Notes under the pieces: model-generated
Seen by the model: only the letters and a program-made list of their open reading frames with translations
Databases searched by the model: none
What the model was told of the DNA's origin: nothing
Translations under genes and position numbers: made by a program
In this document: positions 17,816 through 22,585 of the stretch, piece by piece
How the letters are laid out: each line of letters starts with the position of its first letter
Numbering within the stretch: the first letter of the stretch is position 1
DNA from: Myxococcales bacterium
Lineage (GTDB): Bacteria; Myxococcota; Polyangia; Polyangiales; Polyangiaceae
Length of the DNA: 22,585 bases
Assembly: GCA_020430865.1 (NCBI GenBank)
Contig: JAGQIY010000159.1
Coordinates: 1 to 22,585, forward strand
Reading direction: 5' to 3'

Positions 17816-18760
17816 CTACTTCTCCTCGGGCTTGGCCGCCGGAGCGGCGGAGGGCGCGGGCTTCGCTGGCTCTGCGGGAGCCGCAGCCTCACCCGTCTTG
17901 CCGAAGTCGAGCTCGACCAACATGCCGGCCTTGTAGACCTCGTCCGGGTTCGCGAGGCCGCAAATCACCTCGATCGTGCGTGTGCGCTGATCGACGCTGG
18001 GACTGATGCGCTTGACCTCCACCTGCACCGTCTTGTCAATCGCGCGGAAACGTGCGGTCGCGCGGCTGCCTACCTTGACCGTCTTGAGCGTGCTCTCGGG
18101 CAGGCGTGCGCGGATCTCCAGCTCGCTGATGTCTTGCACCACCAGCACCGGCGATCCAAACGCCGTCACCGACTCTCCCACGTTGCTGTTCTTGGTCGCC
18201 ACGAGGCCGTTGATCGGCGAGCGCACGACCGTATCCCCAGCGAAACGGCGCGCGTCGGAGAGCTGCACCTCGGCGCGCTTCACGCCGAGCTTTGCGTTCT
18301 CGTAGTTGAGCCGAGAAGCGGTGAGCGCCGCCTCGGTCACTGCGCCGCTCTTCGCCAGGCCCTCCTTGCGATCCAGGTCCTCTTTCGCCTGCTGCAGCGA
18401 GACCTTGGCGCTCGAGACACCGACCTTGGCCTGGGACACCGCGAGGCCGGCGCTGCGCGCGTCGATCTGGAACAGCACCTGTCCCTTCTTCACGCGGTCT
18501 CCTTCGTCCACGTTGACCTTCAGCAGCACGCCCGTCGCATGCGCGCTGAGCGAAGCTTCGTGAATCGCGTGCACGGAGCCAGACGCCGTCAATCCCGACG
18601 CGTCCGATGGCGCCTCCGCCTTCACGGCCGCCTTCAACAGGCTCGAGACTGGCGCAGCAGCGGACGGATCCGCGGGCGGCATTTCCTTGGTGGCGTTGGC
18701 CTTGGAGCACCCAACCACCACGATCGACAGACCCAGAACCAAACCCAAGCGGCGAATCAT
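17816..18760 (-). CDS. Membrane-fusion (adaptor) lipoprotein of the RND pump
   Basis: 314 residues. Adaptors join the RND transporter to the TolC channel in the periplasm. The start is ATG 18760, overlapping the tetR stop by 4 bp, with GAAGGAG 7 bases upstream. A basic start and hydrophobic run end in lipobox VVGC (Cys18), so the protein is a lipoprotein anchored in the inner membrane. Barrel-sandwich (lipoyl-like) sequence (HATGVLLKVNVDEGDRVKKG) at about 70-100 and its matching half (VVRSPINGLVATKNSNVGES) flank an alpha-hairpin. A beta-barrel domain follows to about 280, then a Pro/Ala-rich tail of about 25 residues, which is not part of the standard fold. Confidence 0.93.
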   Translation of the reverse strand: MIRRLGLVLGLSIVVVGCSKANATKEMPPADPSAAAPVSSLLKAAVKAEAPSDASGLTASGSVHAIHEASLSAHATGVLLKVNVDEGDRVKKGQVLFQIDARSAGLAVSQAKVGVSSAKVSLQQAKEDLDRKEGLAKSGAVTEAALTASRLNYENAKLGVKRAEVQLSDARRFAGDTVVRSPINGLVATKNSNVGESVTAFGSPVLVVQDISELEIRARLPESTLKTVKVGSRATARFRAIDKTVQVEVKRISPSVDQRTRTIEVICGLANPDEVYKAGMLVELDFGKTGEAAAPAEPAKPAPSAAPAAKPEEK

Positions 18761-19374
18761 TTGCTCGCTCCTTCGATGAACAGCTTCACGACGTACTCCG
18801 CGCAAGGCGCGAGAGCGTCCTTCCGGCCCCCCGAAACCCAAATCGCCATCGCCCCCTCCATGAACGCGGACAGCGAGTGAACCAGCATCAGCTGGGGCAC
18901 ATCCTCACGGAGCAAGCCCTGAGCCTGACCTGCGCCGATGGCCTCGCTCAGGACATCCAGGATCTGCTCCCAAGCAGGCTCCTCACTCGCTGGGCGGGAC
19001 AGCATCACCAATCGGCTGTGCTCTCGCTCGAGGTGCACCGCGAACAAGGCTCCACGCTCCTCGACGAACTCGAACACCTTCTTCACGAACGCCTCCAGGC
19101 GCTCGATGGGGTGCTCGATGGCCCGCACCGGCTCCATCTGCTCCGCGAACAGCGCCTTGCTGCGGGTCGCAATGGCCTCGAAGACGTGGTCCTTGCTCTT
19201 GAAGTAGTTGTAGACCGTTCCCGTCGCGACTCCGGCGCGCTCCGCGACCTCGGACATCTTGGCCTCGTGAAAGCCCAGCTCGGTGAACACGTCCTCGGCC
19301 GCGTCGAGGATGGCGACGCGATATGCCTCCTTCAGCTGAGTCTGAAGCGTGGGTTTTCGAGCAGCCTTGCTCAT
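18757..19374 (-). CDS. TetR-family transcriptional repressor of the efflux operon
   Basis: 205 residues. TetR proteins dimerise, bind a palindrome through an N-terminal helix-turn-helix and release DNA when a small ligand binds. The HTH lies about 34-62: VAERAGVATGTVYNYFKSKD is a typical recognition region. The C-terminal helical part (about 75-205) would bind ligand. The start is ATG 19374, preceded by AGGGAG at a spacing of 6; a GTG at 19410 in the same frame has no such site and sits inside a predicted operator, so I reject it. The gene is first in the operon, with the adaptor gene overlapping by 4 bp, so the regulator is made together with the pump. Two palindromes lie upstream, supporting autorepression. 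Confidence 0.93.
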   Translation of the reverse strand: MSKAARKPTLQTQLKEAYRVAILDAAEDVFTELGFHEAKMSEVAERAGVATGTVYNYFKSKDHVFEAIATRSKALFAEQMEPVRAIEHPIERLEAFVKKVFEFVEERGALFAVHLEREHSRLVMLSRPASEEPAWEQILDVLSEAIGAGQAQGLLREDVPQLMLVHSLSAFMEGAMAIWVSGGRKDALAPCAEYVVKLFIEGASK

Positions 19375-19395
19375 CGTGACTCCCTGTTCACCCGT

Positions 19396-19409
19396 TGAAC
19401 CTCGGTTCA
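19396..19409. promoter_or_regulatory. TetR operator candidate 1 (TGAACC-TC-GGTTCA)
   Basis: A perfect 14-bp palindrome with a 2-bp centre, 22 bp before the tetR ATG, in the untranslated leader. It shares all but one symmetrical position per arm with operator 2, giving TGAAYC-TC-GRTTCA. A partial third half (GTTCA at 19386-19390) flanks it on the gene side. Confidence 0.6.
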
Positions 19410-19461
19410 CCGTCCGGGCGACATCAGCGCTTACAACGGTCGCCGACCAGGAAAATTGAGC

Positions 19462-19477
19462 ATGAATCTCGATTCAT
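19462..19477. promoter_or_regulatory. TetR operator candidate 2 (ATGAATC-TC-GATTCAT)
   Basis: A perfect 16-bp palindrome whose core differs from operator 1 by one base in each arm; centres are 67 bp apart. It falls just downstream of the predicted transcription start (about 19487, leftward), where a bound TetR dimer would block RNA polymerase. Confidence 0.62.
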
Positions 19478-19493
19478 CTGGTGAGCGCGGACT

Positions 19494-19521
19494 CATGTAG
19501 CTCATTTGCACGGCGCGTCAA
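19494..19521 (-). promoter_or_regulatory. Candidate promoter of tetR-efflux operon
   Basis: Reading leftward, -35 TTGACG (19521-19516) and -10-like TACATG (19499-19494) are 16 bp apart, placing the start near 19487 and both palindromes in the leader. The -10 match is modest, and other AT-rich runs nearby could serve. Confidence 0.4.
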
Positions 19522-19522
19522 G

Positions 19523-19545
19523 GGAGACTAATGATTATTAGCTCC
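19523..19545. repeat. AT-rich hairpin GGAG(a)CTAAT-GATT-ATTAGCTCC
   Basis: Nine pairs interrupted by one bulged A, with a GATT loop, adjacent to the tetR -35. Its AT-rich core stands out in this GC-rich DNA and matches the 7-1-7 Fur box TGATAATNATTATCA at 11 of 14 positions, so it could be a regulator site; no T-run follows on either strand, so it is a poor terminator. Confidence 0.35.
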
Positions 19546-19705
19546 AGGGTGCCGGGTCCGGGGGTGAGGGGCGCACTCGGTCCTACACCGGACCCGTCGC
19601 TGCACGCTGTCGCGCTGCGCCCGTCCGGGCTGCGCCGTGTCTCCCCCAATATTTCCGCAAGGCTATGTTCCAGATGCAGCACGTCACTCGACCGGCGCTG
19701 CGCCG
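19546..19705. other. Gene-poor GC-rich spacer with inverted repeats
   Basis: No supported gene. It contains a perfect 9-bp inverted repeat (CGGGTCCGG at 19553-19561 and CCGGACCCG at 19588-19596, 26-base loop) and a 12-bp palindrome (GCCCG-TC-CGGGC at 19619-19630). The short open frames that cross it have unlikely composition. It may hold the 3' end of the small gene read leftward from 19996, or a degraded repeat. Confidence 0.45.
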
Positions 19706-19996
19706 TCACTGGCTAGACTGCAAGCGCCGCACGCTGCGCCCATCACGCCGCACCACGAACGGGTGGACCTTGCTCTTCGTGGTGTCCGGGGTCGAGGCGC
19801 CCTCGGACGTCTGTTCACTCGCGTCGAGCTCGTCGCCCGGGGACCGCCTCGACTTCCTTGCCACGGAGCGCTTGGCCGGTTGCTGAGCAGCGACCAGCTC
19901 CCGCAGCTGTTCGGATGTAACCTCGCGGATCAGCTCGCTCAGATCAGCGACGAACTCGTCGATCAAGGCCTGGAACGCTACGTCGGTCTGGGTCAT
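19706..19996 (-). CDS. Small unknown protein with acidic N-terminus and basic middle
   Basis: 96 residues. I do not recognise it. Residues 1-36 (TQTDVAFQALIDEFVADLSE then LIREVTSEQLRELV) look like an amphipathic helical region of a soluble protein, followed by a basic Lys/Arg/Ser stretch (about 42-52), a Ser/Thr/Asp linker and a basic Arg-rich C-terminus. The N-terminus is coherent, favouring a real gene, but no ribosome site is visible before ATG 19996. The basic segments suggest nucleic-acid binding, which is inference. It stands alone, 91 bp beyond the phzF stop and about 330 bp before the tetR start, on the same strand as both. Confidence 0.5.
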   Translation of the reverse strand: MTQTDVAFQALIDEFVADLSELIREVTSEQLRELVAAQQPAKRSVARKSRRSPGDELDASEQTSEGASTPDTTKSKVHPFVVRRDGRSVRRLQSSQ

Positions 19997-20087
19997 TCGC
20001 AGGCGTGCTGCGCTCTCGCTGCGCCGGCGTCAATCGCTTTCCCATCCAGAGCCGGCCCCAGGCGCCTCGGTCTGCGGACGAGAATGG

Positions 20088-20879
20088 CTAGTCGGGCAAG
20101 AGTAGACTGCCACGAAGCACCGTCACGGCGCTCCCCTCCAGCTCGACGCGATCGCCGTTGAGCGTGCACGACACGTCTCCGCCACGCGCAGAGAGCTGCC
20201 GCGCGGCGAGTCGGGTCTTGCCCAGACGCTTGGCCCAGAAGGGCGCAAGCTCGCAGTGCGCGGAGCCGGTCACGGGATCCTCTGCGATCCCCACGGGGAG
20301 GGCGAAGAAGCGCGACACGAAGTCGTACGGGCCTTCACCCGCCGCGGTGACCATCACGTTGTGCGGGATCTTGGCGAGCAGACCGAAGTCCGGAGCAAGC
20401 CTCGCAACGGTCGCGGCGCTCTCCAGCTCGCACATCAGGTAGCGACCTCGATGCACCGCCAGCAACGAAGCCCCGAGCGCCGCCGCCAGGCCTGCAGGCT
20501 CCGGGATCGGCTCGTTGGGTACCGCGGGGAAGTCCATCCGAAGCCGACCTTCTCCCGCCCGACTCACCCGCAGCTCACCACTCTGGGTCTCGAAGCGCAG
20601 CTCCTCGGCGTCGACACCCAGGTCGTTGAACAAGACGTGAGCCGTCGCCAGGGTCGCGTGACCGCACAGGGCGACCTCGACCTGGGGCGTGAACCAGCGC
20701 AACCCATAAGCGGCGCCCTGCCCGACGGCGAACGCGGTCTCGGCGAGGTTGTTCTCCGCGGCGATGGCCTGCATCAGCGAGTCAGGCAGCCAGGCGTCGA
20801 GGATGCACACGGCGGCGGGGTTGCCTTCGAAGGCACGGCTGGCGAAGGCGTCGACCTGGTGAAGCGCGATTTCCCTCAT
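20088..20879 (-). CDS. PhzF-family isomerase-like protein
   Basis: 263 residues, the normal size for the family, which includes PhzF (phenazine pathway isomerase) and many uncharacterised relatives with the diaminopimelate epimerase fold. The N-terminus has the family's DAFASRAFEGNPAAV and a catalytic-type Glu47 in NLAETAF; GHATLATAHVLF and DPVTGSAHCELAPFW follow. I chose ATG 20879 because family homology begins there (REIALHQVDAF); another ATG at 20909 lies inside the regulatory dyad. No ribosome site is seen at either. There are no phenazine genes nearby, so the substrate is unknown, and the protein should not be called a phenazine enzyme. It is divergent from a MocR-type regulator and probably controlled by it. 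Confidence 0.9.
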   Translation of the reverse strand: MREIALHQVDAFASRAFEGNPAAVCILDAWLPDSLMQAIAAENNLAETAFAVGQGAAYGLRWFTPQVEVALCGHATLATAHVLFNDLGVDAEELRFETQSGELRVSRAGEGRLRMDFPAVPNEPIPEPAGLAAALGASLLAVHRGRYLMCELESAATVARLAPDFGLLAKIPHNVMVTAAGEGPYDFVSRFFALPVGIAEDPVTGSAHCELAPFWAKRLGKTRLAARQLSARGGDVSCTLNGDRVELEGSAVTVLRGSLLLPD

Positions 20880-20903
20880 GGGCTGGAATGTAGCGCAACA
20901 AGT

Positions 20904-20933
20904 TACCATAACAATTAGAACATTGTTCTGGTA
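20904..20933. promoter_or_regulatory. 30-bp interrupted dyad between phzF and mocR, probable MocR operator
   Basis: TACCA-N-AACAAT-N6-ATTGTT-N-TGGTA is symmetric about 20918.5, with 11 complementary pairs. Reading leftward, TTGATA (20937-20932) and TGTTAT (20913-20908) form a candidate phzF promoter with 18-bp spacing, so the dyad covers it. GabR, a MocR-family protein, is reported to bind ATACCA-type sites, and TACCA/TGGTA ends here agree. The mocR GTG starts 12 bases to the right of the dyad. Confidence 0.6.
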
Positions 20934-20944
20934 TCAATGCTCTC

Positions 20945-22306
20945 GTGTGGATCCCGAAGCTGGCCCCGGAGAAGGCGGCCTACCAAGCACTCGCCGACTC
21001 CATCGCAGAGGCCATCTCTTCGGGGGAGCTAGCGCCGGGCGATCGCCTGCCACCTCAGCGCGAGCTGGCCGATGCCCTCGGCGTGAACCTTGGCACGGTG
21101 AGCCGCGGCTACCAGCTGGCGTGTCAACGCGGCCTGACCCAGGGCGAGGTGGGCCGCGGCACCTACGTGCGCTCCGATCACGGAGGCATGTCGGCGTTCG
21201 AGCACCAGCAGAGCGGACGGATGCTGATCGACCTCAGCATGAACACACCCTCTCCCGTGCACGATCCGAACCTGAGCCAGCTACTGCGTGAGCTGGCCCG
21301 AGACGACTGTCAGCACCTCCTGCGCTATCAGGTTCCGGGAGGTAACGCTGCTCAGCTCGAAGCCGGAGCCGAGTGGCTCAGCCGGTTGGGGCTCGCTGCG
21401 CAGCCAGCAGAGCTCTTCGTATGTGGCGGCGCGCAACACGCAATCTTCCTCTGCTTCCTGGCGCTCACCCAGCGCGGTCAGACGGTGCTGTGCGAGGAGC
21501 TGACGTACCCTGGCGCCGCGGCCGCCGCCCGCAGCCTGGGCCTGCAGGTGCACGCCGTCTCGCTGGACGATCAGGGACTGGAGCCGGAGGCCCTCGATCG
21601 CGCACTGCGAAGCACCCGCGCCAAGCTGATCTACGCGCTGCCCACGCTGCACAACCCGACCACCGGCAGCCTGAGCAAGCACCGCCGCGCGGAGATCGCG
21701 GAGATCGTCGAGCGTCACCAGGCTTGGCTGATCGAAGACGACATCCTGGGAGGGCTGCTCCGGAAGCCGCCTACGCCGGTTGCGTCGCTGATCCCCGAAC
21801 GCAGCTTCTTCGTTGGCTCCGTGAGCAAGCTCCTCGCTGGGGGCCTGCGCGTCGCCTACGTCCGCTCCCCACCCGCCTGGCGTCAGCGGCTGGTGAGCAG
21901 CCTCCAAGCCAGCTCCTGGATGACCTCGCCCATCACCTGCGAGCTCAGTCGACGGTTGATCCTGAGCGGCGAGGTGGAGAACATCCTGGACAGTCGCCGC
22001 GCGGAGATATCCGAGCGGAACCGGATCGCTCGAGAGCTGCTCGCTGACTTCGAGCTGCGCACCGCAGACACCTACCACGGCTGGCTCGAATTGCCCACGC
22101 CGTGGAGCGCGGACGCCTTCACGGCTGAGCTAGCGCAGCGGGGGGTGCTGGTGCGTTCGGCGACGGCGTTTCATCTGGGTCGCGGCGCGGTTCCAGCGGC
22201 GGTGCGCGTCAGCCTCAGCGGCGCCAGGAGCGACGCCGAGCTCCGCGTCGGACTCGATCGCATCCGCGAACTGCTGGCCGCGGGCGCGCCCAGCCCCGCC
22301 CTCTGA
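20945..22306 (+). CDS. MocR/GabR-type regulator (GntR HTH plus aminotransferase-like domain)
   Basis: 453 residues. These proteins bind pyridoxal phosphate or an amino-compound adduct and switch a divergent or adjacent promoter. An N-terminal GntR-type winged helix (about 9-75; PPQRELADALGVNLGTVSRG) precedes a class-I aminotransferase fold (about 95-440). It keeps a PLP-lysine-like K295 in GSVSKLLAGGLRVAY and the NPTTG motif, and has IEDDILG where EDDxY is normal, so the tyrosine is missing. The start is GTG 20945; there is no ribosome site, and only 11 bases separate it from the operator dyad, so leaderless translation is possible. It faces phzF on one side and is followed by an AhpD-like gene 71 bp on. 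The ligand is unknown. Confidence 0.92.
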   Translation: MWIPKLAPEKAAYQALADSIAEAISSGELAPGDRLPPQRELADALGVNLGTVSRGYQLACQRGLTQGEVGRGTYVRSDHGGMSAFEHQQSGRMLIDLSMNTPSPVHDPNLSQLLRELARDDCQHLLRYQVPGGNAAQLEAGAEWLSRLGLAAQPAELFVCGGAQHAIFLCFLALTQRGQTVLCEELTYPGAAAAARSLGLQVHAVSLDDQGLEPEALDRALRSTRAKLIYALPTLHNPTTGSLSKHRRAEIAEIVERHQAWLIEDDILGGLLRKPPTPVASLIPERSFFVGSVSKLLAGGLRVAYVRSPPAWRQRLVSSLQASSWMTSPITCELSRRLILSGEVENILDSRRAEISERNRIARELLADFELRTADTYHGWLELPTPWSADAFTAELAQRGVLVRSATAFHLGRGAVPAAVRVSLSGARSDAELRVGLDRIRELLAAGAPSPAL

Positions 22307-22377
22307 CCCCGCTTCGTGTGGCGCAGTAACCTTTCGCGAGCTGCTGCGTGGACTGTTCAAACCCGAAGGAGACAGTC

Positions 22378-22585
22378 ATGACGCAACGCATGGAATCCAG
22401 TCGCATCTACTCACTTCAACCAGCGCTCCCGAAGGCGCTGCTCGGGCTTGGCAAGGCTGCGCTCGACGCGGGCCTGAGCCACCAGCTGATCGATCTCGTG
22501 AAGCTCCGCGCCTCGCAGCTCAACGGCTGCGCCTACTGCATGCACATGCACAGCGCCGAGGCGCGCAGCCACGGCATCGGGCAAG
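22378..22585 (+). CDS. AhpD/carboxymuconolactone decarboxylase-family protein (partial, cut at window end)
   Basis: Open to the last base; 69 codons are visible. ATG 22378 follows GAAGGAGA at a spacing of 5. The visible part has the alpha-helical lead of the family and CAYCMHMH, a CxxCxxxH motif (C51, C54, H58), which is the redox site of AhpD-like alkylhydroperoxidases. Proteins of this type reduce peroxides through the Cys pair or act in unknown ways. It lies 71 bp after the MocR gene on the same strand and has its own good ribosome site; whether MocR controls it cannot be seen here. Confidence 0.88.
   Translation, partial: MTQRMESSRIYSLQPALPKALLGLGKAALDAGLSHQLIDLVKLRASQLNGCAYCMHMHSAEARSHGIGQ

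Noticed and set aside
19375..19410. GTG at 19410 as tetR start
   Set aside because: It has no ribosome site and falls in a predicted operator; ATG 19374 has AGGGAG at a proper distance.
19546..19705. Possible insertion-sequence end or small RNA in the GC-rich spacer
   Set aside because: Inverted repeats are present, but there is no transposase, target duplication or T-run to support either.
20880..20909. ATG at 20909 as the phzF start
   Set aside because: PhzF-family similarity begins at ATG 20879, and 20909 lies within the regulatory dyad.

Overview
The window is GC-rich throughout, with dense, operon-packed genes, an outer-membrane assembly pair, a tripartite efflux pump and several lipoproteins, so it comes from a diderm (Gram-negative) bacterium. 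GC bias, Ala/Arg-rich proteins, a TAM pair with a lipoprotein-like TamA, and zinc-ribbon and WxxGxW-type membrane or envelope proteins suggest a delta-proteobacterial/Myxococcota-like chromosome. This is inference from composition and gene style, not from a marker gene. I see no tRNA, rRNA, CRISPR array, transposase or integrase, and it reads as ordinary chromosome.

Left (11-3486, +): three tightly packed genes. The first encodes a membrane-anchored P-loop ATPase with a C-terminal winged-helix-like region. It overlaps by 4 bp an MscS-family channel with a signal peptide, and a second MscS-family channel follows 27 bp later. A membrane ATPase coupled to two small-conductance channel genes is the most unusual arrangement here. 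Next (3625-5547, +) is a four-TM protein with two zinc ribbons and a large beta-propeller-like C-terminus. It meets a small lipoprotein gene (5549-6016, -) tail to tail with 1 bp between them.

Middle (6139-12953, +): an Omp85 protein of the TamA type with a plausible lipobox (TamL-like), overlapping by 4 bp a 1,556-residue TamB that starts at TTG behind a good Shine-Dalgarno. Together they form a translocation and assembly module spanning the envelope.

Right-centre (13096-19374, -): a complete efflux operon read leftward, tetR - membrane-fusion lipoprotein - RND (HAE1-type) transporter - TolC-like outer-membrane factor. Every junction is a 4-bp overlap or a 2-bp gap. Upstream of tetR are two near-identical palindromes (TGAAYCTCGRTTCA) downstream of a candidate promoter, fitting autorepression of the whole pump operon.

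Right end (19706-22585): a small unknown protein with a basic middle and tail, a PhzF-family isomerase (-), a divergent MocR-type regulator (+), and the start of an AhpD/carboxymuconolactone decarboxylase-like gene cut by the window edge. A 30-bp interrupted dyad lies between phzF and mocR over a candidate phzF promoter, and is the obvious MocR target.
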